Below are positions 1-8,385 of a stretch of 64,000 nucleotides of DNA, in pieces (within the stretch, counting starts at the first letter, position 1; each line of letters opens with the position of its first letter). The notes under the pieces are model-generated. The model ran no database searches. It was not told the origin of the DNA and was given only the letters and a program-made list of their open reading frames with translations. The translations under genes and the position numbers were made by a program. The stretch comes from Nocardia puris (lineage in GTDB: Bacteria > Actinomycetota > Actinomycetes > Mycobacteriales > Mycobacteriaceae), in assembly GCF_003315035.1 (NCBI RefSeq), contig NZ_QNRE01000011.1, positions 186,001 to 250,000 on the forward strand, given 5' to 3'.

Positions 1-47
1 GAATTGGCGGGCGGCCGCGACGGCCGCGCTATGGGCGGCGGATCGCA

Positions 48-91
48 CAACGCGGCACAGTGCGACCTTCCGGTCGCACTGTGCCGCGTTG
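48..91 (-). terminator. 20-bp perfect hairpin downstream of the espR-like gene
   Basis: Positions 48-67 and 72-91 are perfect reverse complements (20-bp stem) around a TTCC tetraloop, 10 bp past the stop codon of the minus-strand regulator. There is no U tract, which fits actinobacterial I-shaped terminators. Confidence 0.75.
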
Positions 92-101
92 GTGGTGAAC
101 C

Positions 102-518
102 CTATTCGGTTCCATCCGGAGGAATTTCGGGCAAGCCTTCGCTGGCCCGCAACTTCTCCGCCATGGAGGTGAGGAGGTTCTGTGATTCTTCGGAGAGGTC
201 GAACGCCCTACTCGACAACCGTCGCAGCCCATAGCCCTGCAGCTGGGCCAGCAGCTCGAGATCGTGGTCGATCTTGGCCGCGTAGATGTCGTTGAAGAAG
301 TAGTCGGGCTTGACCTTGAAGAACTTGGCCAGTGCCGCCACCGTTTCGTCCGACGGGTTGGTCCGTTGCCCCGACCGCAACTGCGAGAGATACGGTTTCG
401 AGATCGGATGCCCGGAGGCCGTCAGCGCAGCCGCAACCTCCGCGTTGGTGTGCGGCTTGCGCCCCGGGGGATGCACGGTTTCGAACAGCTTGTTCAGCCG
501 CGCCGCGAAATCAGCCAT
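102..518 (-). CDS. espR: EspR-like nucleoid-associated HTH regulator
   Basis: The 138-residue protein reads like mycobacterial EspR (132 residues): an N-terminal FAARLNKLFETVHPPGR segment, a helix-turn-helix around residues 24-70 (AAALTASGHPISKPYLSQLR, then RTNPSDETVAALAKFF), and a C-terminal dimerisation helix region ending in a short acidic tail. EspR in M. tuberculosis binds DNA as a dimer of dimers and shapes the nucleoid, including the espACD locus. No ESX core genes are adjacent here, so a global role is more likely than a local one. The ATG at 518 is followed at once by the conserved start of the family. A 362-bp AT-richer region lies upstream. Confidence 0.85.
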   Translation of the reverse strand: MADFAARLNKLFETVHPPGRKPHTNAEVAAALTASGHPISKPYLSQLRSGQRTNPSDETVAALAKFFKVKPDYFFNDIYAAKIDHDLELLAQLQGYGLRRLSSRAFDLSEESQNLLTSMAEKLRASEGLPEIPPDGTE

Positions 519-880
519 TGTGAGCCGCCCAATTCCCTTCGCTGTACTAACAGTCGTTATCTCGGATACGTATCATTGATATTAGCGGCTCAGTAACTGA
601 AAACCTACGCCTGATTCCGGATTTCCTTGAAGCTTCCAGGCGTGACGTCGGCGAAGGCACTGGGACGGCGGCGTTTGCGGGTCGCGCCAACGTCTCTGGT
701 AGAGGCCTGGTACGACCCGGTTCTAGCCCGTCGCGACGGTCTTCCCCGACGGCTCGATGATAGCTAAAAGATAGCTGACATCTCATCTAGTCGGTTGTAT
801 CGCGGATTGTGTGGTGTACGACACGTTTTCCGGGCCCGGGGATGAACGTTCAACTTGCAGCATGGAATTGGTTGAACTTG
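519..880. other. Gene-free region upstream of the espR-like gene
   Basis: I see no convincing gene. The part nearest the regulator (540-600) is AT-rich for this genome and holds the palindrome GATACGTATC at 565-574, so it probably carries the promoter of the regulator. The part from 600 to 880 separates it from the fadA5 stop codon. A weak inverted repeat (GTTCAAC at 849-855, GTTGAAC at 871-877) may end fadA5 transcription. Confidence 0.5.
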
Positions 881-2044
881 CTACAACCTCTCGATGATCG
901 TACCTGTCGCCAGTGCGCCACCGGCGCACATGAGCACCATCGCGGTGCCCTGGCCGGTGCGTTCCAGCTCGTGCAAAGCCGTTGTGATGAGCCGGGATCC
1001 GGTCGATCCCACGGGGTGGCCGAGTGCGATGGCTCCGCCGTTGACATTTACCCGGTCCATGTCGGGTTGGTGTACAGACGCCCAAGATAGTGCGACCGAG
1101 GCGAAGGCCTCGTTGATCTCGAAGAGATCGATATCGCCGATGCTCATCCCGGATCGCTCCAGCAGACGCGTGCACGCCTGCACCGGGCCGTCCAGGTGGA
1201 ACTCGGGCTCCGCGCCGACGAGCACCTGGGTCCTGATCCGCGCGCGCGGGCGCAATCCCGCTGCGGTGGCGGCCTTTTCGTCCATCAGCAGCACCGCGGC
1301 CGCGCCGTCGGAGATCTGTGAGGAACTGCCCGCGGTGTGCACGCCGCCCTCCAGGACCGGCTTCAGCTTCGCCAGCCCTTCGGCGGTGGTCTCGCGCAGG
1401 CCCTGATCGCGGGTGACGTCCACCTTCTCGCCGGTGAGCGCGCCTTCCTTGTCCACCGCGGGTGCGGTGACCGGGAGCACCTCGCGGTCGAAGCGGCCTT
1501 CGGTCCAGGCCCGCGCGGCCAAGCGCTGTGAGCGCGCGCCGAATTCGTCCACGTCGGCGCGAGTGATGCCGCGCCGCTTGGCGATTCGTTCGGCGGCCTC
1601 GAACTGGTTGGGCAGATCGATGTTCCACGACGCGGGCCTGCGCGGCCCGGCGTGCTCGCCGACGTTGGCGCCCAGCGGAACTCGGCTCATCGCCTCCACG
1701 CCACAGGCGATGCCGACGTCGATGGCGCCGGTCGCGATGAGTCCGGCGATGAGGTGGTTCGCCTGCTGCGCGGACCCGCACTGCGCGTCGACGGTGGTGG
1801 CGCCGGCCTGCCAGGGGAGCCCGGCGTGCAGCCAGGCGACACGGGTGACGTTATTGGACTGCTCGCCCGCCTGGGTGACGCAGCCGCCGATCACCTGCTC
1901 GACCCGGGCCGGATCCAGGTGGGCGCGCTCGAGCAGGCCGCGCTGGGCCAGTCCGAGCAGTTCGGCGGCGTGCAGCCCGGCCAGCCACCCCCCGCGCTTG
2001 CCGATCGGGGTGCGCGCGGCCTCGACGATGACGGGTGTGCCCAT
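881..2044 (-). CDS. fadA5: Steroid 3-ketoacyl-CoA thiolase FadA5
   Basis: The 387-residue thiolase matches M. tuberculosis FadA5 almost segment by segment (start GTPVIVEAARTPIGKRGGWL, later NQFEAAERIAKRRGIT). FadA5 removes acetyl- or propionyl-CoA from the cholesterol side chain. The nucleophilic cysteine is C89 in VDAQCGSAQQ; the catalytic GHP histidine motif and the C-terminal CAGG cysteine are present. The family's GHPVGCTG is GHPVGSTG here. The ATG at 2044 is chosen over a longer reading frame because an AGGAAAGGA ribosome site precedes it and homology starts there. It is divergent from cyp125, with two KstR-like sites between, as in mycobacteria. Confidence 0.93.
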   Translation of the reverse strand: MGTPVIVEAARTPIGKRGGWLAGLHAAELLGLAQRGLLERAHLDPARVEQVIGGCVTQAGEQSNNVTRVAWLHAGLPWQAGATTVDAQCGSAQQANHLIAGLIATGAIDVGIACGVEAMSRVPLGANVGEHAGPRRPASWNIDLPNQFEAAERIAKRRGITRADVDEFGARSQRLAARAWTEGRFDREVLPVTAPAVDKEGALTGEKVDVTRDQGLRETTAEGLAKLKPVLEGGVHTAGSSSQISDGAAAVLLMDEKAATAAGLRPRARIRTQVLVGAEPEFHLDGPVQACTRLLERSGMSIGDIDLFEINEAFASVALSWASVHQPDMDRVNVNGGAIALGHPVGSTGSRLITTALHELERTGQGTAMVLMCAGGALATGTIIERL

Positions 2045-2068
2045 CTCGGTCCTTTCCTCGGTGCAAAC

Positions 2069-2082
2069 TGAAACGTGTGACA
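2069..2082. promoter_or_regulatory. Candidate KstR operator proximal to fadA5
   Basis: TGAAACGTGTGACA matches the TnnAACnnGTTnnA consensus at 7 of 8 fixed positions (GTG in place of GTT). It lies 25 bp upstream of the fadA5 start and 56 bp from a perfect site, so the divergent promoter pair may carry two operators. Confidence 0.55.
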
Positions 2083-2138
2083 GCAGGATCTCGCCAGCTT
2101 CTTTACTAGTCCTTCCGGCTGTGCTGGAATTGATTGTA

Positions 2139-2152
2139 GAACGTGTTTCAGT
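2139..2152. promoter_or_regulatory. KstR operator, cyp125/fadA5 intergenic region
   Basis: TAGAACGTGTTTCA is a perfect match to TnnAACnnGTTnnA, 19 bp before the cyp125 start codon. KstR is the TetR-family repressor of cholesterol genes that is released by steroid-CoA ligands. Confidence 0.85.
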
Positions 2153-2171
2153 TTGTCGAAGGAGACATCTG

Positions 2172-3425
2172 GTGGTTGAGACCCGCAGCGCCCACCCGAA
2201 ACTGCCGGACGGGTTCGACGTCACGGACCCGGACATCTACGCCCATCGCGTGCCGGAGGCCGAGTTCGCCGAGCTGCGCAAGGCCGCGCCCCTGTGGTGG
2301 AACCCGAAGTCGCCCGAGGTGGGCGGCTTCCACGACGACGGCTTCTGGGTGGTCAGCACCCACGCCGACGTCAAGGAGGTGTCGCGCCGCAGTGATGTCT
2401 TCTCCACCCACGAGAACACCGCGATCCCGCGCTTCAACGACGACATCACCCGCGAGCAGATCGAGCTGCAGCGCTTCATCCTGATCAACAAGGACGCGCC
2501 CGAGCACACCAAGCTGCGCAAGATCATCTCGCGCGGCTTCACGCCCAGGGCCATCAACAGCCTGCGCGCCGAGCTCTCGGCGCGGGCGCGGGAGATCGTG
2601 ACCGCCGCCGCGCAGGCCGGCTCGGGCGACTTCGTCACCCAGGTGGCCTGTGAGCTGCCGCTGCAGGCCATCGCCGAGCTGATCGGCGTGCCGCAGGAGG
2701 ACCGCATGAAGGTCTTCGAGTGGTCCAACGAGATGACCGGCTACGACGACCCGGACATCGACATCGACCCGGTCGCCGCGTCGACGGAGATCCTCGGCTA
2801 CGCCTACCAGATGGCCGAGGAGCGCCGTCAGCGCCCGGCCGACGACCTGGTCACCACCCTGATCGAGGCCGATGTCGACGGCGATCACCTCACCCCGGAG
2901 GAGTTCGGCTTCTTCGTCATCCTGCTGGCCGTCGCCGGCAACGAGACCACCCGCAACGCCATCACGCACGGCATGATGGCGTTCCTCGACAACCCCGACC
3001 AGTGGGAGCTGTACAAGCGGGAACGCCCGGCCACCGCGGTGGACGAGATCATCCGCTGGGCCACCCCCGTCACCTCGTTCCAGCGGACCGCGCTGGAGGA
3101 CACCGAACTGAGCGGGGTGCGGATCAAGAAGGGGCAGCGGCTGGTGCTGCTGTACCGCTCGGCGAACTTCGACGAGTCGGTGTTCGAGAACCCGGACACC
3201 TTCGACATCACCCGCGACCCCAACCCGCACCTGTCCTTCGGCGGCACCGGCGCGCACTTCTGCGTCGGCGCGAACCTGGCCCGGCTCGAGATCGATCTGA
3301 TCTTCAACGCCATCGCCGACCACCTGCCCGACATCACCAAGATCGGCGATCCCAAGCGGCTGCGGTCGGGTTGGCTGAACGGCATCAAGGAGTTCCCGGT
3401 GGACTACCGCACCGCCGGGGCGTAG
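2172..3425 (+). CDS. cyp125: Steroid C26-monooxygenase, cytochrome P450 CYP125
   Basis: The 417-residue P450 is very close to mycobacterial CYP125A1, which oxidises the terminal methyl of cholest-4-en-3-one to the C26 alcohol and acid. Visible landmarks are the I-helix AVAGNETTRNAITHG, the K-helix ExxR (DEIIRWATP), and the haem loop FGGTGAHFCVGANLAR carrying the ligand cysteine; the end RLRSGWLNGIKEF is also typical. The GTG at 2172 is chosen because GAAGGAG lies just upstream and the protein then starts like the family. A perfect KstR operator overlaps the promoter. Electron donors may include the fdxD ferredoxin at 19.0 kb (inference). A long hairpin follows the gene. Confidence 0.94.
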   Translation: MVETRSAHPKLPDGFDVTDPDIYAHRVPEAEFAELRKAAPLWWNPKSPEVGGFHDDGFWVVSTHADVKEVSRRSDVFSTHENTAIPRFNDDITREQIELQRFILINKDAPEHTKLRKIISRGFTPRAINSLRAELSARAREIVTAAAQAGSGDFVTQVACELPLQAIAELIGVPQEDRMKVFEWSNEMTGYDDPDIDIDPVAASTEILGYAYQMAEERRQRPADDLVTTLIEADVDGDHLTPEEFGFFVILLAVAGNETTRNAITHGMMAFLDNPDQWELYKRERPATAVDEIIRWATPVTSFQRTALEDTELSGVRIKKGQRLVLLYRSANFDESVFENPDTFDITRDPNPHLSFGGTGAHFCVGANLARLEIDLIFNAIADHLPDITKIGDPKRLRSGWLNGIKEFPVDYRTAGA

Positions 3426-3433
3426 CGCACGAA

Positions 3434-3478
3434 AAGGGCCCCTCGGACCGGAGTACCCATTCGGTCCGAGGGGCCCTT
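3434..3478. terminator. Bidirectional terminator between convergent genes
   Basis: AAGGGCCCCTCGGACCG (3434-3450) pairs perfectly with 3462-3478 around an 11-nt loop, a 17-bp stem flanked by A and T runs. It serves cyp125 on one strand and the ltp operon on the other. Confidence 0.85.
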
Positions 3479-3514
3479 CCCTGTGCCGCCCCGAGGGGGA
3501 GGGGCGGCCGGTTA

Positions 3515-3937
3515 TCAGTCGACGCGCCTGGCGGTCGCCATCGCGCGGTCGACCTCCCAGAACGCGCGCAAGGCGGCGATCTTGCCCGCGCCGTCGACCC
3601 GGTAGGTGAACACGCCGTCGGCGTCGATCTGATGTCCGCCGAGGCGGCTGCGGATGGTGCCGGTGAAGGCCACCTCCGCGCCGCAGGCGAAAGAGTCGTC
3701 GAAGAGGAATTCGATCGACTCGGTCTGCGCTATCGCCTTGTCCCAGAACGCCGCGATCGCGTCACGCCCCCGATGCCCCTTGCCCTCCGGGTCGAATCCC
3801 GACGGGCCGATGGGATCTTCGACGATCCCGTCCTCGGCGAACAAAGCCAGCCACGCGTCCTTGTCCCGCGCCCGCACCGCCGCCTGCGACGCCAAACCCG
3901 CGGCCCGAGCGGGATGTTCGGTCTTCGTGCCGGTCAT
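3515..3937 (-). CDS. SnoaL/NTF2-fold protein, ketosteroid-isomerase-like
   Basis: The 140-residue protein has the shape of the SnoaL/NTF2 cone fold: an N-terminal helix pair (LASQAAVRARDKDAWLALFA), then GIVEDPIG with a likely active-site aspartate, HRGRDAIAAFWD, and a beta-rich C-terminal half. Ketosteroid isomerases and limonene-epoxide hydrolases share this fold. The ATG at 3937 overlaps the ltp3 stop (TGATG), so translation is coupled and it is the last gene of the tandem OB-fold/ltp4/ltp3 operon. Position inside a steroid operon suggests it isomerises or binds a steroid intermediate, but the exact reaction is not visible. Confidence 0.75.
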   Translation of the reverse strand: MTGTKTEHPARAAGLASQAAVRARDKDAWLALFAEDGIVEDPIGPSGFDPEGKGHRGRDAIAAFWDKAIAQTESIEFLFDDSFACGAEVAFTGTIRSRLGGHQIDADGVFTYRVDGAGKIAALRAFWEVDRAMATARRVD

Positions 3938-5106
3938 CAGCGAGGCCTCTCCGCACCTACAACCCACATGGAAAAATACTGGGACCCACCGCCATACGCG
4001 TGGCCCATCGCCTTGCGCGCATTCGGCACTTGGTAATCACCCGCCTTGCCCATGACCTGCTTGGCGGCCTCGGCGAACCGGATGAGCCCGGACGCGCCGA
4101 TCGGGTTGGAGGAGAGCACGCCGCCGGACGGGTTCACCGGGATGCGGCCGCCGATCTCGGTCTCGCCCTTCTCGGTGAGCTTCCAGCCGTCGCCGGGGGC
4201 GGCGAAGCCGAGGTTCTCCAACCACATCGGCTCGAACCAGGAGAACGGCACGTAGATCTCGGCGGCGTCGATCTCCTCGAGCGGGTCGGTGATCCCCGCC
4301 GCCTGCCACAGCGCGGCGGCGGCGTCGCGGCCGGCCTGCGGATTCACCTGGTCGCGCCCGGCGTAGGTGGTGGGTTCGGTGCGCATGGCGGTGCCGTGCA
4401 CCCACGCCACGGTGCGGCCCTGCGCCTCCACGGCGGCCGCGGCGTCGGCGTCACCGAGCACGATGGCGCAGGCCCCGTCGGAGGAGGGGCAGGTCTCGTC
4501 GAAACGGATGGGGTCCCACAGCATTTGGGAGGCGAGCACCGACTCCATGGTGATGTCGGGCTGGCGCAGGTGGGCCAGCGGGTTCTTCGCGCCGTTGCGG
4601 CGGTCCTTCACCGCGACCATGGCGCCGATGTGCGAGGGCGCGTTGGCTCGGCGGATGTAGGAGCGCACGTGCGGCGCGAAGTAGCCACCCGCGCCCGCGC
4701 CCACCGGCATGGTGAACGGCACCGGGATCGACAGCGCCCACATCGCGTTGGATTCGGACTGCTTCTCCCACGCCACCGCGAGCACCCGCTTGTGCACGCC
4801 GGCCTGCACCAGGTTGGCGGCCACCACGCCGGTGGAGCCGCCGACCGAGCCCGCGGTGTGCACGCGCAGCAGCGGTTTGCCGGTGGCGCCGAGCGCGTCG
4901 GCCATGTGCAGTTCGGGCATCATGACGCCCTCGAACAGGTCGGGCGCCTTGCCGACCACCACCGCGTCGATATCGGCGATGGTGAGTCCGGCGTCGGCGA
5001 GCGCGCGATCGATCGCCTCGCGGCACATGCCCGCCATCGACACGTCCGAGCGTTTCGTCACGTGATGTGTTTGACCGGTGCCGAGCACCGCGGCCGGGAA
5101 GCTCAC
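3937..5106 (-). CDS. ltp3: SCP2-thiolase-like lipid carrier protein Ltp3
   Basis: The 389-residue protein matches M. tuberculosis Ltp3 (Rv3523): AVLGTGQTHHVTKRSDVSM at the start, then VVGKAPDLFEGVMMPELHMAD. It has the thiolase fold, but the position of the usual nucleophilic cysteine reads VHTAGSVGGSTG, so it cannot be an ordinary thiolase. The NPSGG loop and the C-terminal GHAYGGGSQY motif of SCP2-type thiolases are present. It overlaps ltp4 by 4 bp and the KSI-like gene by 1 bp. In related clusters such proteins pair with DUF35/OB-fold partners as retro-aldolases (Ltp2-ChsH2); a similar role here is inference. Confidence 0.88.
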   Translation of the reverse strand: MSFPAAVLGTGQTHHVTKRSDVSMAGMCREAIDRALADAGLTIADIDAVVVGKAPDLFEGVMMPELHMADALGATGKPLLRVHTAGSVGGSTGVVAANLVQAGVHKRVLAVAWEKQSESNAMWALSIPVPFTMPVGAGAGGYFAPHVRSYIRRANAPSHIGAMVAVKDRRNGAKNPLAHLRQPDITMESVLASQMLWDPIRFDETCPSSDGACAIVLGDADAAAAVEAQGRTVAWVHGTAMRTEPTTYAGRDQVNPQAGRDAAAALWQAAGITDPLEEIDAAEIYVPFSWFEPMWLENLGFAAPGDGWKLTEKGETEIGGRIPVNPSGGVLSSNPIGASGLIRFAEAAKQVMGKAGDYQVPNARKAMGHAYGGGSQYFSMWVVGAERPR

Positions 5107-6128
5107 TGCCCCTCCAAAACGGTAACGAGGTTCTGTTGCAGCGCGGGACCGCTGGTGGCGTGGGCGAGGGCCCGATCGGCCTCGCCCGCCATGATCGCCT
5201 CGGCCGCGAAGCCGATGCGCTCCAGTCCCGCCGCGAACATGGGGTTGCCGGCCAGCGGGCCGCCGGACGGATTGACCTTGGTCTCCGGTTTCAGTCCGAT
5301 CGCCTCGGCGAGGATCAGCTGCTGGTGGCTGAATTGCGCGTGCAGTTCGGCGATATCGAAGCCGCTCAGGTCGCCGCCCGTGACCTGCTGCGCCGCGGCG
5401 GCGGTGGACGGCGAGACGGTGAGATCGCGCGCGCCCAGCACCGGGGTGTCGATGCGGTGCGCCATGCCCTTGATCCAGACCGGTCGCTCACACAGGTCCC
5501 GCGCCCGGTCGCCGACGGCGAGCACCACGGCGGCCGCGCCGTCGGTGACGGGCGCGCAGTCGTGGGCGCGCAGCGGATCGGCGACATACGGTGTGGCGAG
5601 CAGACTTTCGACGTCGCCGGAGCCGTTGGCCGCCACCGCGGCCATATCGCGTTCGCTCCAGCGGCCCGCGTCGATGCCCGCGCGCGCCTGGAGTCCGGCG
5701 ATGGACAGCGCGTCGGGCCACAGCGGCGTCACGAGGTAGGGGTCCAGCTGCATGGTCATGATCTGGCGCAGGGTGCCCGCCGAGGACTTGCCGAAGCCGT
5801 ACACCAGCGCGGTGCGCGCCTGCCCCGACTTCAGTTTCACGAACGCCTCGTACAGCGCCCAGGCCGCGTCCATCTCGACGTGCGATTCGTTGATGGGCGG
5901 CACCGCGCCGATGGCGTCGACCGCGGAGATGAACGAGAACGCCCGTCCGGCAAGGTAATCGGAAGATCCCGAGCACCAGAAGTCGATATCGGACTTGCTG
6001 ATGCCCAGCTTCTGGTAGAGCTGGGCGAAACAGGGCACCAGCATCTCGACACCGTTGGTGGTGCCGAAGGTCTCCGGCACGTGCGGCGCGTGCGCGAAGC
6101 CCACGACCGCGATGTCGTTGTCAGTCAA
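5103..6128 (-). CDS. ltp4: SCP2-thiolase-like lipid carrier protein Ltp4
   Basis: The 341-residue protein resembles M. tuberculosis Ltp4 (Rv3522). It has the thiolase fold: VEMDAAWALYEAF takes the place of the nucleophile region with no cysteine, VTDGAAAVVLA follows, and VNPSGGPLAGNPMFAAG is the conserved C-terminal loop with a preceding ELHAQFSHQQ. Lacking the catalytic cysteine, it probably binds steroid-CoA and works together with Ltp3 and the OB-fold protein encoded 12 bp upstream. It overlaps ltp3 by 4 bp. The ATG at 6128 gives the usual start DNDIAVVGFAHAPH. Confidence 0.88.
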   Translation of the reverse strand: MTDNDIAVVGFAHAPHVPETFGTTNGVEMLVPCFAQLYQKLGISKSDIDFWCSGSSDYLAGRAFSFISAVDAIGAVPPINESHVEMDAAWALYEAFVKLKSGQARTALVYGFGKSSAGTLRQIMTMQLDPYLVTPLWPDALSIAGLQARAGIDAGRWSERDMAAVAANGSGDVESLLATPYVADPLRAHDCAPVTDGAAAVVLAVGDRARDLCERPVWIKGMAHRIDTPVLGARDLTVSPSTAAAAQQVTGGDLSGFDIAELHAQFSHQQLILAEAIGLKPETKVNPSGGPLAGNPMFAAGLERIGFAAEAIMAGEADRALAHATSGPALQQNLVTVLEGQ

Positions 6129-6140
6129 CGTGCTCGCCTC

Positions 6141-7106
6141 TCAGAGGTGGTGGGAGTAGGTCTCGTAGTCGGCGTCGGGTTCGCCGCTGGGTTCGAAGTG
6201 GTCCACGTTCTCCAGCCCGTGGCCCCACTCCTCGCGGGGTTTCCACACCGCCTTCACCCGCATGCCCATGCGCACTTCGCTTGCCTCGCAACCGAGTACC
6301 AGGTGCAGCACGGGGATGTCCGCGCCGTCGAGCAGCACGTAGGCCGCCACATACGGCGGCTTGATGCGCTGGCCGAGGAACGGCACGTTCACGATGCAGA
6401 AGGTGGTGACGGTGCCGTGGTCGGACAGTTCGATGTAGTCGTCGGTGGGCCTGCCGTCGGTCGGATTCGCCCCGCGCGGCGGGAAGTACACCTTGCCCGC
6501 GGCGTCGGTGCGCGCGCCGATGAGCTTGCCCTCGGCCAACCCGCGCAGGTAGACCGTCTCCTGCGGGGACGCGGTGTGCTTGTAGGACAGGTCGACCGGC
6601 GTGGTGATCATCGTGACGGGATCGCCACTCGCGGAAGCGCTTTCGATGCCGTTGCCCTCGCCCGGCTCGAAACACGCGATATCGGTGATGAATCCCTGCG
6701 TCTCGTCGGCCCAGCGGATTCGCACGCGCAGACCGGTGTGGATGTCCTCGGGGGAGGCCACGTCCACCGCGTGCAGCAGCGTGGTGTCGGCACCGTCAAG
6801 CTTGATCAGCGCCCACGCGAACGGCCGGTCGAAGGGCTGGCCGGGCAGCGGATCGCGGACCCAGGTCCAAGTGGCGACGGTGCCGGTGTCGGACACGTCG
6901 ACGAATTCGGTGAGCGGCTCGGTGGTGACCGGATCGTACTCGGCGGGCGGGACCAGCACGCGGCCGTCCGAGCCGCGGATGCCGACCACACGGCGCGCGC
7001 GCAGCTCGGTCAGGAACCTGCCGATGACCGGCCCTACCGAGCGGGTGTAGTCGAATCGCGCCCGCAGCGGGGCGCTCAGCACGTCGGGTGCGGTGCTGGT
7101 GCTCAA
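6141..7106 (-). CDS. Tandem OB-fold (DUF35-type) partner protein, Rv3521-like
   Basis: The 321-residue protein is an internal duplication. FLTELRARRVVGIRGSDGRV...FVDVSDTGTVATWTWV (about residues 30-150) aligns with YLRGLAEGKLIGARTDAAGKV...YIELSDHGTVTTFCIV (about 185-300). This is the DUF35 OB-fold found in ChsH2, which activates the Ltp2 aldolase. Unlike ChsH2-type proteins there is no CxxC zinc ribbon. It starts the operon with ltp4, ltp3 and the KSI-like gene. The likely start is TTG at 7106, preceded by GGAGAGAGG. A KstR-like site lies 168 bp upstream, in the divergent region shared with the LLM gene. Role as an Ltp3/Ltp4 partner is inference. Confidence 0.82.
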   Translation of the reverse strand: MSTSTAPDVLSAPLRARFDYTRSVGPVIGRFLTELRARRVVGIRGSDGRVLVPPAEYDPVTTEPLTEFVDVSDTGTVATWTWVRDPLPGQPFDRPFAWALIKLDGADTTLLHAVDVASPEDIHTGLRVRIRWADETQGFITDIACFEPGEGNGIESASASGDPVTMITTPVDLSYKHTASPQETVYLRGLAEGKLIGARTDAAGKVYFPPRGANPTDGRPTDDYIELSDHGTVTTFCIVNVPFLGQRIKPPYVAAYVLLDGADIPVLHLVLGCEASEVRMGMRVKAVWKPREEWGHGLENVDHFEPSGEPDADYETYSHHL

Positions 7107-7273
7107 ATCCGGCCCTCTCTCCGTTCGTGTCCGGCGGCGTTCGCCGGACTCGGCCCGTACCGTCGACGGGGGAAGCGGTGTTCAACCCGGACGGGGCGCG
7201 GGCGCCGCCGATCCGGCCGGGTCCCGCCCCTGACTTCGCCGGATGCGGTATTCCCCTGCGTCACGCTATCGAG

Positions 7274-7287
7274 TAGAACAGGTTCTT
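7274..7287. promoter_or_regulatory. Candidate KstR operator between the OB-fold and LLM genes
   Basis: TAGAACAGGTTCTT matches TnnAACnnGTTnnA except for the last base. A TATTCT -10 box starts at its last base (7287-7292), which would start LLM transcription about 25 bp before the gene. Confidence 0.7.
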
Positions 7288-7325
7288 ATTCTGGTGGCAA
7301 GCAGTGGATCGGGAAAGGGTCGGCC

Positions 7326-8363
7326 ATGAAGTTCGGATTGCAGCTCGGTTATTGGATGGCGCAGCCGCCGCGCAACGCGGGGGAGATGGTCGTCGCGGCC
7401 GAGCGGGCCGGTTTCGACGCGGTCTTCGCCGCCGAGTCGTGGGGCTCGGACGCCTTCGGCCCGCTCACCTGGTGGGGGTCGGACACCGAGCGCGTCCGGC
7501 TGGGCACGTCGGTGGTGCAGATGTCGGCGCGCACGCCCGCCGCCACCGCCATGCACGCGCTGACCCTGGACCACCTCAGCGGCGGCCGCGCCATCCTCGG
7601 GCTCGGCGTCTCCGGGCCGCAGGTGGTGGAGGGCTGGTACGGGCAGCCGTTCGCCAAACCGTTGCAGCGCACCCGCGAGTACGTCTCGATCATCCGCAAG
7701 GTGCTGGCCCGCGAGGCACCCGTGACCAATGACGGCCCGCACTACCCGCTGCCATACACCGGACCGGGCGCGGTCGGGCTCGGCAAGCCGCTCAAGCCGA
7801 TCACCCACCCGCTACGTGCGGATCTGCCGATCTGGCTGGGCGCCGAAGGCCCGAAGAACGTGGCGCTCACCGCCGAGATCGCCGACGGCTGGCTGGCCAT
7901 CTACTACGCGCCGCGGCTGGCCGATATGTACAACGCGTGGCTCGACGAGGGATTCGCCCGGCCCGGTGCCCGCCGGTCGCGGGAGGACTTCGAGATCGCC
8001 GCCAGCTGCCAGGTGGTGATCACCGACGATCCGGCGGCCGAGCTGGAGAAGATGCGCTGGATCATGTCGCTCTACATCGGCGGGATGGGCGCGCCGGAGC
8101 TGAACTTCCACGCGCAGGTGTACCGGCGGATGGGCTACGAGCGCGAGGTCGAGGAGATCGGCAAGCTGTTCCAGGCGGGCAAGAAGGCCGAGGCCGCGGC
8201 CGTGGTGCCCGACGAGCTGATCCTGGACACCGCGATCATCGGCGACGCGGACCATGTGCGCGAACAGGTGAAGGTGTGGGAGGCGGCCGGCGTGACCATG
8301 CTGCTGGTGTCGGTGCCCGATCTCGAGCAATTGCGTCTGCTCGCACCCCTTGTCGAACAGTAG
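7326..8363 (+). CDS. LLM-class F420-dependent oxidoreductase, Rv3520c-like
   Basis: The 345-residue protein is a luciferase-like monooxygenase-fold enzyme: MKFGLQLGYWMAQPP start, AAERAGFDAVFAAESWGSD, LGTSVVQMSARTP, and the cofactor-region motif GGRAILGLGVSGPQVVEGWYG. It is closest in memory to M. tuberculosis Rv3520c, a KstR-regulated F420-family protein. The substrate is unknown; a steroid-CoA redox step is the likely role from context. ATG at 7326 is preceded by GGGAAAGGG. The gene is followed 22 bp later by a CoA ligase with its own KstR promoter. Confidence 0.88.
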   Translation: MKFGLQLGYWMAQPPRNAGEMVVAAERAGFDAVFAAESWGSDAFGPLTWWGSDTERVRLGTSVVQMSARTPAATAMHALTLDHLSGGRAILGLGVSGPQVVEGWYGQPFAKPLQRTREYVSIIRKVLAREAPVTNDGPHYPLPYTGPGAVGLGKPLKPITHPLRADLPIWLGAEGPKNVALTAEIADGWLAIYYAPRLADMYNAWLDEGFARPGARRSREDFEIAASCQVVITDDPAAELEKMRWIMSLYIGGMGAPELNFHAQVYRRMGYEREVEEIGKLFQAGKKAEAAAVVPDELILDTAIIGDADHVREQVKVWEAAGVTMLLVSVPDLEQLRLLAPLVEQ

Positions 8364-8377
8364 AACGCGTTCTAGAT
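8350..8377 (+). promoter_or_regulatory. KstR-controlled promoter of the fadD gene
   Basis: TTGTCG (8350-8355) and TAGATT (8372-8377) are separated by 16 bp, and the perfect KstR palindrome TAGAACGCGTTCTA (8361-8374) fills the spacer and overlaps the -10 box. The expected start point is about 8384, next to the GTG at 8386, so the mRNA should be leaderless. Confidence 0.75.
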
Positions 8378-8385
8378 TCAATGGG

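Noticed and set aside
547..786. 79-codon minus-strand frame upstream of the espR-like gene
   Set aside because: No ribosome site, no recognisable protein and position in the likely promoter region of the regulator.
5067..7320. Long plus-strand open frame joined to the LLM gene
   Set aside because: It is antisense to ltp4 and the OB-fold gene; only the part from ATG 7326 has protein homology.
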